Assembly (NCBI RefSeq): GCF_014845095.1
Contig: NZ_NKUG01000047.1
Location: forward strand, 1-57,718
Length of the DNA: 57,718 nt
Source of the DNA: Methylobacterium bullatum
GTDB taxonomy: Bacteria > Pseudomonadota > Alphaproteobacteria > Rhizobiales > Beijerinckiaceae
Reading direction: 5' to 3'
Both the position numbers and the translations under genes were made by a program. Below, in pieces: positions 35,427 to 47,590 of this stretch. The notes below the pieces were generated by a model. That model saw only the letters and a program-made list of their open reading frames with translations, was not told the origin of the DNA and did not search any database. Every line of letters starts with the position of its first letter. Within the stretch, counting starts at the first letter, position 1.

Positions 35427-37856
35427 CTAATGGGCGATCACGGTGGCGGGCTCGTCCTCGCCGACGACGGGACGGCGCGGCGAGGGGAGGGGCTCCTCCC
35501 ACTCGATCGGCACCGGCTGCCGCACGAGGGCGTGCTTCAGCACCTGATCCATCCGCGAGACCGGGATGATCTCCATCCCGTTCTTCACGCTGTCGGGCAC
35601 CTCGGCGATGTCCTTGGCGTTTTCCTCGGGGATGAGGACGGTCTTGATCCCGCCGCGCAGAGCCGCGAGCAACTTCTCCTTGAGGCCGCCGATTGGCAGG
35701 ATGCGGCCACGCAGGGTGACCTCTCCGGTCATCGCCACATCCTTCCTCACCGGGATGCCGGTGAGGGTGGAGATGATGGCGGTGGCCATGCCGATACCGG
35801 CAGACGGACCGTCCTTCGGGGTCGCCCCTTCGGGAACGTGGACGTGGATGTCGCGACGCTCGAACAGCGGAGGCTCGATGCCGAAGTCGACGGCCCGGGA
35901 GCGGACATAGCTTGCCGCAGCCGAGATCGACTCCTTCATCACGTCACGCAGGTTGCCCGTGACCGTCATCTTGCCCTTGCCGGGCATCATGACGCCTTCG
36001 ATCGTCAGCAACTCGCCGCCGACCTCGGTCCAGGCGAGCCCCGTCACCACACCGACCTGATCCTCCTCGTCGATCTCGCCGTAGCGGAACTTCGGCGCAC
36101 CGAGGAAATTCGGCAGGTTCTCCTCGGTGACGGCGACGGCCTTCACCTTGGTGATGAGGATCTCCTTCACCGCCTTACGGATCAGGTTCGAGATCTCGCG
36201 CTCCAGGTTACGCACGCCCGCTTCCCGCGTGTAACGGCGGATGAGCATGAGAACGCCCGAATCGTCGATCTCCCATTCCTTGACCGTGAGGCCGTGCTTC
36301 TTCACCGCCCCCGGGATGAGGTGCTTGCGCGCGATCTGAAGTTTCTCTTCCTCGGTGTAGCCGGCGATACGGATCACCTCCATGCGGTCCATCAGGGGCG
36401 CAGGGATGTTGAGCGTGTTCGCCGTGGTCACGAACATCACGTCCGAGAGGTCGTAATCGACCTCGAGGTAGTGATCGTTGAACGTGCCGTTCTGCTCCGG
36501 GTCGAGCACCTCGAGGAGCGCCGCGGACGGATCGCCGCGGAAATCCTGGCCCATCTTGTCGATCTCGTCGAGCAAGATGAGCGGGTTCGAGGTCTTGGCC
36601 TTGCGCATCGACTGGACGATCTTGCCGGGCATCGAACCGATATAGGTCCGACGGTGACCGCGGATCTCGGCCTCGTCACGCACGCCGCCCAGCGACATCC
36701 GCACGAATTCGCGGCCGGTCGCCTTGGCGATGGACTTGCCGAGCGAAGTCTTGCCGACGCCGGGAGGTCCGACAAGGCACAGGATCGGGCCGGTGAGCTT
36801 GTTGGCGCGCTGCTGCACGGCGAGATACTCGACGATGCGCTCCTTGACCTTCTCAAGACCGAAATGGTCCTGGTCGAGCATGGTCTGGGCGCCCAGCAGA
36901 TCCTTCTTGATCCGCGACCGCTTCGACCACGGGATGCCGAGCATCCAGTCGAGGTAGTTGCGCACGACGGTGGCCTCGGCCGACATCGGCGACATCTGGC
37001 GGAGCTTCTTCAACTCGGCCGTCGCCTTCTCACGGGCCTCCTTCGAGAACTTGGTCTTCTCGATCTTCTCCTCGATTTCGGCGAGCTCGTCCTTGCCGTC
37101 CTCGGAATCGCCCAGTTCCTTCTGGATCGCCTTCATCTGCTCGTTGAGGTAGTACTCGCGCTGGGTCTTCTCCATCTGCCGCTTCACGCGGGTCCGGATG
37201 CGCTTTTCCACTTGGAGCACGGAGATCTCGCTCTCCATCAGCGACAGGACGCGCTCGAGGCGCTCGGCCACCGTGGGGATTTCGAGGATCGCCTGCTTGT
37301 CGGCGATCTTGACCGCGAGATGCGAGCCGACGGTATCGGCGAGCTTCGAGGGCTCGTCGATCTGGGTGACAGCGGAGACGACCTCGGGCGAGATCTTCTT
37401 GTTGAGCTTCACGTAGTTCTCGAACTCGGAGATGACCGAGCGGGCGAGCGCCTCGGCCTCGACGGGGTCTCCGAGCTCGTCGGTGAGCGTCTCGACCTCG
37501 GCCTCGTAGAACGAGTCCGATTTGTTGAAGTTCGTGATCCTGGCGCGACCCGCGCCTTCGACGAGCACCTTCACGGTGCCGTCGGGCAGCTTCAGCAGTT
37601 GCAGGACGCTGGCCAGCGTGCCGATCTTGTAGATCGCATCGGTGGACGGATCGTCGTCGCTGGCATTGATCTGGGTGGCCAGCAGGATGTGGCGGTCGGT
37701 GCGGACGGCCTCTTCGAGGGCGCGGATCGACTTCTCGCGGCCGACGAAGAGCGGCACGATCATGTGCGGGAAGACGACGATGTCGCGCAAGGGCAGAACG
37801 GCGTAGGAGCCCGTCGAACCCGGAACGACCGGCTGGCGAGATTTCGATTGGGACAT
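35427..37856 (-). CDS. lon: Lon protease (ATP-dependent)
   Basis: An 809-residue LonA. The N-terminal LON substrate-binding domain (about 16-210) is followed by a coiled coil. The AAA+ module has Walker A GPPGVGKT at 363-370 and Walker B in [12 protein letters not shown]. The C-terminal protease domain carries the catalytic Ser in [11 protein letters not shown] and the Lys in [16 protein letters not shown]. It degrades misfolded and regulatory proteins. It lies downstream of clpX on the same strand, 250 bases away, so it probably has its own promoter. An intrinsic terminator follows. Confidence 0.98.
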   Translation of the reverse strand: MSQSKSRQPVVPGSTGSYAVLPLRDIVVFPHMIVPLFVGREKSIRALEEAVRTDRHILLATQINASDDDPSTDAIYKIGTLASVLQLLKLPDGTVKVLVEGAGRARITNFNKSDSFYEAEVETLTDELGDPVEAEALARSVISEFENYVKLNKKISPEVVSAVTQIDEPSKLADTVGSHLAVKIADKQAILEIPTVAERLERVLSLMESEISVLQVEKRIRTRVKRQMEKTQREYYLNEQMKAIQKELGDSEDGKDELAEIEEKIEKTKFSKEAREKATAELKKLRQMSPMSAEATVVRNYLDWMLGIPWSKRSRIKKDLLGAQTMLDQDHFGLEKVKERIVEYLAVQQRANKLTGPILCLVGPPGVGKTSLGKSIAKATGREFVRMSLGGVRDEAEIRGHRRTYIGSMPGKIVQSMRKAKTSNPLILLDEIDKMGQDFRGDPSAALLEVLDPEQNGTFNDHYLEVDYDLSDVMFVTTANTLNIPAPLMDRMEVIRIAGYTEEEKLQIARKHLIPGAVKKHGLTVKEWEIDDSGVLMLIRRYTREAGVRNLEREISNLIRKAVKEILITKVKAVAVTEENLPNFLGAPKFRYGEIDEEDQVGVVTGLAWTEVGGELLTIEGVMMPGKGKMTVTGNLRDVMKESISAAASYVRSRAVDFGIEPPLFERRDIHVHVPEGATPKDGPSAGIGMATAIISTLTGIPVRKDVAMTGEVTLRGRILPIGGLKEKLLAALRGGIKTVLIPEENAKDIAEVPDSVKNGMEIIPVSRMDQVLKHALVRQPVPIEWEEPLPSPRRPVVGEDEPATVIAH

Positions 37857-38107
37857 GTCGGACTTCCTCTTGATGGACTCCGGGCTCTAGCTCCTCGAAA
37901 TGAGCAAGCATCCTGCCACGGGCCGACCAGGCCGCATCGCGGGGTCGGGGACATCGTTGAACTGTGAGGCTGGAGGCGGACACCGCACCTCAGAAGGTGA
38001 GCGTGCGGCCGTCGCGTCTGACAATTCAGATGGAAGCCGGGGAGGACTTTTTCAAGAATTCTCCCCGGACCGTTTCGGCGGCTAACCTCGGCCGCCGAGT
38101 CGCACCC

Positions 38108-39379
<1,272 letters not shown>

Positions 39380-39602
39380 GTCGGTCTCCGTTCGCGGGTG
39401 CGACGCCAGCCCCGGGGCGCACGCGCATCTTTTAAGATCTAAGGGCGCCCGCCTAAAGAAACAGTCACCTGCGCGCTTTCTGCCGGTAGGTCAGACTCGC
39501 GATGCAAGCATGCTGCCGCGACGGGATCAAGGCAAAGCCGCACGCGCGGCCCGCCTCTAAAGGACGCGCCGGGGCCGCCAGGCGGCCACGGCGCGGTCGA
39601 AA

Positions 39603-40232
39603 TCAGGCGGCGGCCGGCTCGGGACGCTTCTGGATCACTTCGTCGATCAGGCCGAATTCCTTGGCCGCGTCGGCGGTCATGAAATTGTCGCGCTCGAGCG
39701 CCTGGACGATGGTGTCGTAGTCGCGCCCGGTATGCTTCACGTAGATCTCGTTGAGGCGCTTCTTCAGCGCTTCGATCTCGCGGGCATGGATCAGGATGTC
39801 CGTCGCCTGGCCCTGGAACCCGCCGGAGGGCTGGTGGACCATGATGCGGGCGTTCGGCAGCGCGAAGCGATGGCCGGGCTCGCCGGCGGTGAGCAGCAGC
39901 GATCCCATCGAGGCGGCCTGGCCGACGCAGAGGGTCGTCACCGGGCAGCGGATGAACTGCATCGTGTCGTAGATCGACAGGCCCGAGGTCACCACGCCAC
40001 CGGGCGAGTTGATGTAGAAGGAAATTTCCTTCTTCGGGTTCTCGGCTTCGAGGAACAGCAGCTGCGCCACGATCAGCGAGGCGCCGTAATCCTCGACCGG
40101 GCCGGTGAGGAAGATGATCCGCTCACGCAGCAGGCGGGAATAGATGTCGAACGCGCGCTCGCCGCGGCTCGACTGCTCGACCACCATGGGAACGAGTGCG
40201 CTGTTATAATAGTCGACCGGATCTCTCATCAT
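39603..40232 (-). CDS. clpP: ATP-dependent Clp protease proteolytic subunit
   Basis: A 209-residue serine peptidase with catalytic Ser108 in GQAASMGS, His133 in [10 protein letters not shown] and Asp182 in [11 protein letters not shown], a complete triad. The N-terminus [20 protein letters not shown] includes the usual short propeptide. It lies between tig and clpX in the order tig-clpP-clpX-lon, the standard alphaproteobacterial protease cluster. Confidence 0.98.
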   Translation of the reverse strand: MMRDPVDYYNSALVPMVVEQSSRGERAFDIYSRLLRERIIFLTGPVEDYGASLIVAQLLFLEAENPKKEISFYINSPGGVVTSGLSIYDTMQFIRCPVTTLCVGQAASMGSLLLTAGEPGHRFALPNARIMVHQPSGGFQGQATDILIHAREIEALKKRLNEIYVKHTGRDYDTIVQALERDNFMTADAAKEFGLIDEVIQKRPEPAAA

Positions 40233-40361
40233 TCTCGTGCCCCAGGCTTCAAGGGGTCCGGCCGCGCGAATCAGGGCGCGGGCCGGACGTGTCAGCGAAC
40301 TACGGCGGCGGTGAACGCCGCCTTTACATCCAAGCCCGCCGCCCTTTTGGGAGCCTCGAGC

Positions 40362-41798
40362 TCAATCGACCTTGGCGACGGCCGGCAGATCGTCGCCCGA
40401 AGGAGCCTGGGATTCGTCCGCCTTCGACTCGGTCGATTCGGCGCTGGCCGCATCGGCATCCTCATCGGCGAACAAAGCATCCTTCGAGACGGGCTCTTCG
40501 ACCAGCTTCACCTGAGCGAGGACATGGTCGACGACCTTCTCCTCGAACAGGGGTGCGCGAAGCTCGGCCAGGGCCTGTGCGTTCTTCCGGTAGAAGTCCC
40601 AGACCTGCTGCTCCTGCCCGGGATACTGCCGGACACGGGCGATCAGGGCCTGGTTCACCTCGTCGTCGCTGACCTTGATATCGGCGGTCTCGCCCACCTG
40701 CGCAAGCACCAAGCCGAGACGGACGCGCCGCTCGGCGATCTTGCGGTACTCGGCGGTGGCCTTTTCCTCGGTGGTTCCCTCGTCCTCGAAGGTCTTGCCG
40801 CGGGTCTTCAGATCCTGCTCGACCTGTGCCCACACGGCGGCGAATTCCTGGTGGACGAGGCTCGGGGGCAGCTCGAAGGCGTATTTGCCGTCCAGGGCGT
40901 CGAGGAGCTCCTTCTTGAGCTTGCGGCGCGACTGGGCCTCGAAATCGCCGCCGAGGGCGCCGGCGACGGCCTCCTTCAGCTTCTCCAGCGATTCCATGCC
41001 GAAGCCCTTGGCGAGCTCGTCGTCGATCTTGGTCTCGCCCGGAGCCTGGATCGCCGTGACGGTCACGTCGAACTCGGCGTCCTTGCCGGCCAGGTGCTCG
41101 GCACCGTAGGCCTCGGGGAAGGTGGACTTCACGACCAGGGACTGGCCGACCTTGGCGCCGACCAGCTGGTCCTCGAAGCCGGGGATGAACGAGCCCGAGC
41201 CGAGTTCCAGATCGACACCCTCGCCCTTGCCGCCGTCGAACTCGACGCCGTCGATCTTGCCGACGAAGTCGATGGTGACGCGGTCGCCGGTGGCAGCCTC
41301 GGCGCCCTCGTCCTTCGGGGTGAAGGCGCGGTTGGAGGAGGCCATGCGGGTGATGGCCTCGTCGACTTCCTCGTCGCTGGGCTTGGCCACCTGCTTCGTC
41401 AGGGTGACGTCGGACAGGTCGGCGAGCTCGAAGCTCGGCAGCACTTCGAGGGCGACGTTGAAGGACACGTCGTCCTTGGCTTCGAGCGCCCGGTCGACGA
41501 TCGAGGCCTCGCCGGGGAATTCGATCTTCGGCTCGAGGGCGAGCTTCAGGTTGTTGTCGGTGACGATCTTCTGGTTGGCCTCGTTGACCGCGTTCTGCAG
41601 CACGTCGGCCATCACCGAGCGGCCGTAGAGCTTGCGCAGATGGGCCACCGGCACCTTGCCGGGGCGGAAGCCCTTGATCTGGGCCTTGTCCTTGAGGGTG
41701 GACAGCTCGGTCGTCAGGCGCTCTTCGAGCTCCTTGGCGGCCAGAAGCACCTGGAACTCGCGCTTCAGACCCTGGGAGAGTGTCTCGGTCACCTGCAT
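40362..41798 (-). CDS. tig: Trigger factor
   Basis: A 478-residue ribosome-associated chaperone. The ribosome-docking signature [17 protein letters not shown] is near residue 45. The FKBP-type PPIase domain follows ([22 protein letters not shown], about 155-175), then the helical substrate-binding domain and an acidic, serine-rich tail. The open frame runs upstream to 42014, but ATG 41798 ([15 protein letters not shown]) is the conserved start. It begins the tig-clpP-clpX-lon group. Confidence 0.97.
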   Translation of the reverse strand: MQVTETLSQGLKREFQVLLAAKELEERLTTELSTLKDKAQIKGFRPGKVPVAHLRKLYGRSVMADVLQNAVNEANQKIVTDNNLKLALEPKIEFPGEASIVDRALEAKDDVSFNVALEVLPSFELADLSDVTLTKQVAKPSDEEVDEAITRMASSNRAFTPKDEGAEAATGDRVTIDFVGKIDGVEFDGGKGEGVDLELGSGSFIPGFEDQLVGAKVGQSLVVKSTFPEAYGAEHLAGKDAEFDVTVTAIQAPGETKIDDELAKGFGMESLEKLKEAVAGALGGDFEAQSRRKLKKELLDALDGKYAFELPPSLVHQEFAAVWAQVEQDLKTRGKTFEDEGTTEEKATAEYRKIAERRVRLGLVLAQVGETADIKVSDDEVNQALIARVRQYPGQEQQVWDFYRKNAQALAELRAPLFEEKVVDHVLAQVKLVEEPVSKDALFADEDADAASAESTESKADESQAPSGDDLPAVAKVD

Positions 41799-41972
41799 CG
41801 TCGTCTTCCCGCTGTCGTCCGTGTGATCGGTCAAAAATTCTCGCGTGGCACCGCCGTCAGGGCGTGACACCACAGGCGGCGTTTGACGAAGCGCGCCCGA
41901 CCGGAGGCCGACTCCGAGCGGCAGAGCGGGCCGGCCATCGCTGTGAGCCAATCCGTTCCCGACGGCGGAGGC

Positions 41973-42057
41973 TGGTGCGGGCGGAGGGGCTCGAACCCCC
42001 ACGTCTTGCGACACTGGAACCTAAATCCAGCGCGTCTACCAGTTCCGCCACGCCCGC
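41973..42057 (-). tRNA. tRNA-Leu (UAG)
   Basis: The reverse strand gives an 85-nt class II tRNA with a long variable arm. The acceptor GCGGGCG pairs with CGCCCGC, followed by discriminator A and encoded CCA. The anticodon stem CTGGA/TCCAG encloses TTTAGGT with anticodon TAG, and the T arm has GGTTCGAGCCC. It lies upstream of tig. Confidence 0.95.
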
Positions 42058-42253
42058 AAGCGCCAACGCCCGGCGCGCCTTTTCAGCCGCCAGAGCGCGG
42101 TCCTATAGCATGCGCGCGCAAGTCCGCAGCAAAAAAATAAGACGTCGTCCATCGGGCGCGCGGCGGCGGTTGGCGCCGCGCGGGAGCGCCGTCTACAAGC
42201 ATGCCGGCGGGGCGGATGCGACCGCCCGTCCATCGACTTCCGTCCGAGGTGAC

Positions 42254-43753
42254 ATGCCGAGTTCCGACCCGAAGAATGGCCGTTCCCCCTCGGAGACCGG
42301 CGGCCTGTCCCGCCGTTCCCTGATCGGCCGGGCGGCGGCCCTCGGCCTTGCCGGACCGGCTTTCATCACGGTCGCGGAGGCGCAGACGGGGCCGGGGAAA
42401 GCCGCACCCAAGCCGGCGCCCGCACCGGCAAAGCCGATGGAACCGTTAGCAGAGCCGCGCGCGCTCGTCGCCGGGCCGGGGGCGAACCGCCTGAAGCCCG
42501 AGCCCGCCGCCGAGACGCCGGTCTGGACCTTCGACGGCAAGGCGAGCCTCCCCGTCATCCGGGCGAAGCTCGGCGAGACCGTCCGCCTGCGCGTCGAGAA
42601 CAAGACGGACAAGCCGCTCTCCCTCCACTGGCACGGGGTCCGCAACCAGAACGCCATGGACGGCGTCGGCGGCGTGACCCAGCCGCCCATCGCTCCGGGG
42701 GCGGACTTCACCTACTCCTTCGTCCCGCCGGATGCGGGCACGTTCCTGATCCGGCCCCTCGTCGTGGGCGGTTCGAGCGAACCCTCGGGGCGGGGCCTCG
42801 CCGGTGCATTGATCGTCGAGGAGACCGCGCCGCCCTCCCTCGACCAGGACCTCGCGCTGCTGATGCAGGATTGGCGGCTGGAGGAGAACGGTGCGCTGAT
42901 GCCGTTCGGGCAGGCCGCCTTCGCCGCGGCCTCCGGGCGCCTCGGCAACCTCGTCACCATCAACGGCAAGCCGGTCCCCGAGGCGATCGAGGCCCGTCCG
43001 GGATCGCGCATCCGCCTGCGGCTCGGCAATGTCTGCAACGCGCGCGGAACCCGCATCCGGTTCGAGGGCGGCAAGGTCTACGTGGTGGCGGTGGACGGCC
43101 AGCCCACCGACACGTTCGAGCCCCTGCGCGCGACGCTGCCCTTCCCCCCCGGCACCCGCTACGACCTGATGCTCGACATGCCGGCGGAGGCCGGCGCCAG
43201 CGTCACCGTCAATGCCCTGGTGGGCAACGGCCTCGTCCTGGCGACCCTCACCGCCAAGGGCCAGCCGGTGACGGAGAAGCGTGCGCCGATCGCGCCGGTG
43301 GGCGAGAACAAGCTCCTGCCCGCCGAGGTCAAGCTGCAGAACGCCGTCCGCCGCGACATCGCGATCACCGGCGGCGCCAAGCTCGACAAGGACAAGCCCA
43401 ACGCCGAACCGGCCTATTCGGGTGACCCGAACCGGGTCTGGGCCATCAACGGCATCACGGGCGCCTCCGGCGTGGCTCCCTCCTTCACGGTGAAGCGCGG
43501 CCAGGTGGTGGTGCTCGCCATCCGGAACGACACCGCCTTCCCGCAGGCCCTGCACCTTCACGGCCACGCCTTCCGGCTGCTTCACCCCCTCGACGACGGC
43601 TGGGAGCCCTATTGGCTCGACACGTTCCAGCTGCTCGAGGGACGCACGGCCCGGATCGCCTTCAAGGCGGACAATCCCGGCCGCTGGGTCATCGGCTCCA
43701 CGGTGCTGGAGCGGTTCGACACCGGGCTGTGGACGAGCTTCGAGGTGACCTGA
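42254..43753 (+). CDS. Tat-exported multicopper-oxidase-fold protein lacking most copper ligands
   Basis: A 499-residue protein. A twin-arginine signal (LSRRSLIGRAAALGLAGPAF, then AEAQ) is followed by an alanine/proline linker and three cupredoxin domains. The first HxH copper pair is intact (H125, H127 in LHWHG) and so is the HLH pair at 434-436. The second HxH is replaced by R167-P-L169. The C-terminal HCHxxxHxxxxM cluster is replaced by G481-S-T483, R487 and L492, and the first His of HPxHxH is Q431. All four type 1 copper ligands are therefore lost. E. coli FtsP (SufI) is a known copper-free relative, so a structural rather than oxidase role is likely. ATG 42254 begins the Tat signal. Confidence 0.88.
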   Translation: MPSSDPKNGRSPSETGGLSRRSLIGRAAALGLAGPAFITVAEAQTGPGKAAPKPAPAPAKPMEPLAEPRALVAGPGANRLKPEPAAETPVWTFDGKASLPVIRAKLGETVRLRVENKTDKPLSLHWHGVRNQNAMDGVGGVTQPPIAPGADFTYSFVPPDAGTFLIRPLVVGGSSEPSGRGLAGALIVEETAPPSLDQDLALLMQDWRLEENGALMPFGQAAFAAASGRLGNLVTINGKPVPEAIEARPGSRIRLRLGNVCNARGTRIRFEGGKVYVVAVDGQPTDTFEPLRATLPFPPGTRYDLMLDMPAEAGASVTVNALVGNGLVLATLTAKGQPVTEKRAPIAPVGENKLLPAEVKLQNAVRRDIAITGGAKLDKDKPNAEPAYSGDPNRVWAINGITGASGVAPSFTVKRGQVVVLAIRNDTAFPQALHLHGHAFRLLHPLDDGWEPYWLDTFQLLEGRTARIAFKADNPGRWVIGSTVLERFDTGLWTSFEVT

Positions 43754-43828
43754 GGGACGAAGGGCCGCCTTTTTACGGCCTCCGCCGACCTGCTCGGAGC
43801 CCGTCCGAGTGGTTTCCCCAAGACGTCA

Positions 43829-43892
43829 CCTCATCCGGAGGTGGTCTGCTGGGATGAGCGGCTGCGCGCCGAGACATCCAATCCACAGCCCC
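43829..43892. repeat. MITE-like element remnant, copy E
   Basis: About 64 bases related to the right-hand arm of copies B-D: CTCATCC, then GGTCTGCTGGGATGAGCGGC and GACATCCAATCC. The sequence ends directly at TCA (43893-43895), the complement of the RTX gene stop codon, as in the intact copies. The core palindrome and left arm are lost. Confidence 0.6.
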
Positions 43893-45134
43893 TCAGGCGC
43901 CGAACATGAACAGCTCGCTCTGAACGTCACGGACATCGTCGACGTTCATGTCGTGCAGGATGATCTTGTTGCCGGCCTCCACGCCCTCGAACGTCACCAG
44001 CGTATGGCGGCCGCCGCTCATGGAGCTGAGCACGATATCTCTGGCATCGACACCGGCGATGTCGACGACGATGTGATCGGCGTTCAGGTCCAGGCCGTAG
44101 AGGTTGTCGCGGCCGAAGCCGGCCTGGAACCGGAAGCTGTCGGCACCCGTGCCCGCGAAGAGCTTATCGCTGCCGATACCACCGTCGATCGTGTCCCCAC
44201 CCGTGCCGGCCCTGATCGTGTCGTTGCCTAGGCCGCCGTCGATCGTGTCACCACCCTTGCCGCCCTTGATCGTGTCGTTGCCCGACGTGCCGACGATCTC
44301 GACGGCGTGGCCCGAGGTCGATTGCGAGACGATCTTGTTCCCGGCCAGCACGTTGGTCATATCGAGATGGGTGTCGTTGCGGACATACACGGTCTCGATG
44401 CCGGAGAACGTTCTCTCGATGAGACTGACGGTGCCGCCCCCCGTTACGATGAGCACGTCCTTGTCGTCGCCACCGCTGATGGAGAGAGGCGTCGAAGACA
44501 GGACGATCCGGTCGTCACCACCCCGACCGGCGATGTCGTCCTCGCCGCCATTGCCGCGAAGGGTGTTGTCGTTGTCGTCTCCGACCAGCGAATCGTCGAA
44601 GGTACTCCCGGTCAGGTTTTCGATGTCGATGAGTGTGTCCTGGCTGGCATCGCCTTCATAACCCATCTGCGCTTCCAGGCTGGCGTAGACCCTGCCGGTG
44701 GCATGCTCGTAGCTCGCCGTATCGATACCCAGGCCGCCTCGGATCGTATCGGCGCCCGCGCCGCCTTCCAGCACGTCGTTGCCATTTCCTCCCTTCAGGG
44801 TGTCGGCGTCGGAGCCTGCCCGCAGGATATCGCCGAAATCACCGCCCTCCAGATAGACCGACGCCGTGTTGTTGGACATATCGGCCGAGACAGAGTATTC
44901 GGTCCCGCCCATCACGTATCCAACGCTATCTCCACTCATTCTGTTAGCATCGATAAATAAATTTCCACCGCTAACAAGGTTAGAAGTATTATTGAAGATG
45001 AAGTTGAATCCATCTTCGGGTCCAAAAGCATGAACGCCGCTTGGTCCATCCGTCGCGGAAGACCCATCCTGCAGTATATCTACTTTATCTAGAGGATTAT
45101 AATCGCCATTATACGTAAAATAAAAGGTCGACAT
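43893..45134 (-). CDS. RTX calcium-binding repeat protein
   Basis: A 413-residue protein without Sec signal. The first 85 residues have no recognised domain. RTX repeats follow in three blocks (for example LKGGNGNDVLEGGAGADTIRGG and IKGGKGGDTIDGGLGNDTIRAG), with a serralysin-like C-terminal module (DSFRFQAGFGRDNLYGLD) and a hydrophobic end ELFMFGA suited to type I export. The first 200 bases of the gene are clearly AT-rich compared with the rest of the window, so the 5' part may be a recent arrival. It is the second RTX gene in the window after 13508. No secretion genes are near. Confidence 0.85.
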   Translation of the reverse strand: MSTFYFTYNGDYNPLDKVDILQDGSSATDGPSGVHAFGPEDGFNFIFNNTSNLVSGGNLFIDANRMSGDSVGYVMGGTEYSVSADMSNNTASVYLEGGDFGDILRAGSDADTLKGGNGNDVLEGGAGADTIRGGLGIDTASYEHATGRVYASLEAQMGYEGDASQDTLIDIENLTGSTFDDSLVGDDNDNTLRGNGGEDDIAGRGGDDRIVLSSTPLSISGGDDKDVLIVTGGGTVSLIERTFSGIETVYVRNDTHLDMTNVLAGNKIVSQSTSGHAVEIVGTSGNDTIKGGKGGDTIDGGLGNDTIRAGTGGDTIDGGIGSDKLFAGTGADSFRFQAGFGRDNLYGLDLNADHIVVDIAGVDARDIVLSSMSGGRHTLVTFEGVEAGNKIILHDMNVDDVRDVQSELFMFGA

Positions 45135-45291
45135 GCGGCATTTCCAAAGGGTAAGAGCTGCGCCCCCGCCCTATTTATTTTAGATTCATTGATAAAGCCC
45201 TTTCGCCCCCGAGCGGTCCGTCCGCAGAGGGACAAAGGGGGTCGTCGATCCGGACGAGCGGGATCGCCCCCCTTGCCAAGTCGCTCCGCCG

Positions 45292-46782
45292 TCACAGCAG
45301 GCCGGCGAGGACCCTCGGCATCATCTCCGGCAGATCCTCGGCGATGAGCCCCGGCCCGTGCCGCAACCCGGCATCGCCATGGAGCCAAACCGCCGCGCAG
45401 GCGGCCTCGAAGGGCGGCATGCCCTGCGCCAGCAGGCCGGCGACGAGGCCGGCGAGGACGTCGCCCGAGCCGGCGGTGCCGAGATAGGGGGTGGCGTGAT
45501 CGTTGATGGCGGCGCGTCCGTCGGGCGCGGCGACGATGGTGTCGGCGCCCTTCAGCACCACCACCGCCCCGGCGAGGGAGGCCGCCCTCAGGGCACGTTC
45601 GAGTTTGCTCGCCGTCGGGTCGATAGCGGCCGTATCGGCGAAGAGGCGGCCGAACTCACCGGAATGCGGGGTCAGCACCGCTTGGCCCCCGCCATCCGCG
45701 ATGAGGCTCGCCAATTCGTCGACTTGGCCCTTGAAGCTCGTGAGCGCGTCGGCATCGAGGACGAGGCTTCGCCCGATTCCGGCCGCCACGGCGACACGCT
45801 CGCGGGTCGCCTCGCCGCTCCCCAGGCCGGGGCCGGCGAGGATGACGTTGAGGCGCTCGTCCACGAGGAGATCGTCGAGGTCGTCGGCGGTCTCGCACGG
45901 GGTCAGCATGATCGCGGTGAGATGCGCGGCGTTCTCGGGCATCGCGGCGGTGGGGGAGGCGATGGTGACGAGGCCGGCCCCGACCCGCAACGCCGCCCGC
46001 GCGGCGAGGCGGATCGCCCCGGTCTTGAAGGCGGGACCGGACAGGGCCAGCACATGCCCCCTGGTGTATTTGTGGCTGACGGCGTCGAGCCTCGGGAAGT
46101 CGTGCCCCCAGAGATCCGGCTCGTTGCGCCAGACCCTCGGCATGCCGGCCAGCCCTTGTTCGAGGGCGGAATCGCCGATGCCGATATCGGCCACATGGAG
46201 TTGGCCGCAATGGGCGCGGCCCGGCTGCAGCAGGTGGCCCGGCTTGAGCGCGACGAAGGTGACCGTCTCGCGCGCCCTGAGCGCCACCCCGCGTAAAGCG
46301 CCCGTATCGCCGTCGATCCCGCTCGGAATATCGACGGCGAGGACCGGGACGTCTGTGGCGGCGACCCGCTCGACCATGGCCTTCGCCGCGCCGTCGAGGT
46401 CGCGGGACAGGCCCGCCCCGAACAGGGCGTCGATGACGAGGGCGGCGCCCGCCGGATCGGCCTCGGTGAGCACCACCCCCTGCCATTCCGCCGCCGCCAG
46501 GGCGGCATCACCCGTCAGGCTGTCCACCGGCACGGTGCAGACGAGGTCGACCGCGTAGCCGTTCCGTTCGAGGAGACGGGCGGCGACGAGACCGTCCCCA
46601 CCGTTGTTGCCGGGTCCGCAGAGGACGAGGATGCGGGAGGGCGCGGCCACCATCGCGGCGGCCCTGGCGGCCACGGCGGCGCCCGCCCGGCGCATCAGCT
46701 CGATTCCCGGAACGCCCGCCGCTATGGCGGCGGCGTCCATCCTGCGCATCGCGTCGACGGTGATGAGACGGTGTGACGGCAT
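45292..46782 (-). CDS. nnrD: Bifunctional NAD(P)H-hydrate epimerase/dehydratase
   Basis: About 496 residues in two domains. The N-terminal epimerase (YjeF-N) has LVLCGPGNNGGDGLVAARLL and VPVLAVDIPSGIDGDTG. The C-terminal ADP-dependent dehydratase (carbohydrate-kinase fold) has VLTPHSGEFGRLF, VLKGADTIVAAPDG and GTAGSGDVLAGLVAGLLAQG. It repairs hydrated NAD(P)H. ATG 46782 starts the conserved region; an upstream ATG at 46830 is in frame. It is divergent from glnB. Both activities are predicted from complete motifs. Confidence 0.95.
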   Translation of the reverse strand: MPSHRLITVDAMRRMDAAAIAAGVPGIELMRRAGAAVAARAAAMVAAPSRILVLCGPGNNGGDGLVAARLLERNGYAVDLVCTVPVDSLTGDAALAAAEWQGVVLTEADPAGAALVIDALFGAGLSRDLDGAAKAMVERVAATDVPVLAVDIPSGIDGDTGALRGVALRARETVTFVALKPGHLLQPGRAHCGQLHVADIGIGDSALEQGLAGMPRVWRNEPDLWGHDFPRLDAVSHKYTRGHVLALSGPAFKTGAIRLAARAALRVGAGLVTIASPTAAMPENAAHLTAIMLTPCETADDLDDLLVDERLNVILAGPGLGSGEATRERVAVAAGIGRSLVLDADALTSFKGQVDELASLIADGGGQAVLTPHSGEFGRLFADTAAIDPTASKLERALRAASLAGAVVVLKGADTIVAAPDGRAAINDHATPYLGTAGSGDVLAGLVAGLLAQGMPPFEAACAAVWLHGDAGLRHGPGLIAEDLPEMMPRVLAGLL

Positions 46783-46908
46783 TGCGAACTTTCGCCTTGT
46801 CTCGTGTGACCATGCCTGCGCACCGCTCATGCCGCGCCGCTATTTCAGGCGCAAAGCGGTCGTGGCTGAAACGATTTGCATTCAATGCCTACCGAATAGG
46901 CAATTTAA

Positions 46909-47337
<429 letters not shown>

Positions 47338-47590
47338 CGCGTCCTCCCGGCACGGCATCGGCCGGCCGGCGGCGATGGTCGGGCGGCAAGGATCTGACGG
47401 CAAGGATCCGACGGCATGACGGGGTGCGAAGGCGTCGACCTGTCACGATACGGTGGCGCACGGCTCTAGCCTCGCGCCGCACCAGAAGCTAAGTCCCTTC
47501 GCGCACGCCCCTTCCCAATCCGCGGCACGCCACCGCGTGGTGCGGCAAAACCACGGCCGAAACAGGCCGAGCCTCGAAGGAGACACAGGG

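Noticed and set aside
38037..38097. Two hairpins after clpX (CCGGGGAG/CTCCCCGG and CGGCGGC/GCCGCCG) as an intrinsic terminator
   Set aside because: Neither is followed by a T-tract on the minus strand, and the first has a 16-base loop.
40310..40340. Hairpin GGCGGCG/CGCCGCC between tig and clpP as a tig terminator
   Set aside because: The T residues follow it only on the plus strand, which carries no gene there.
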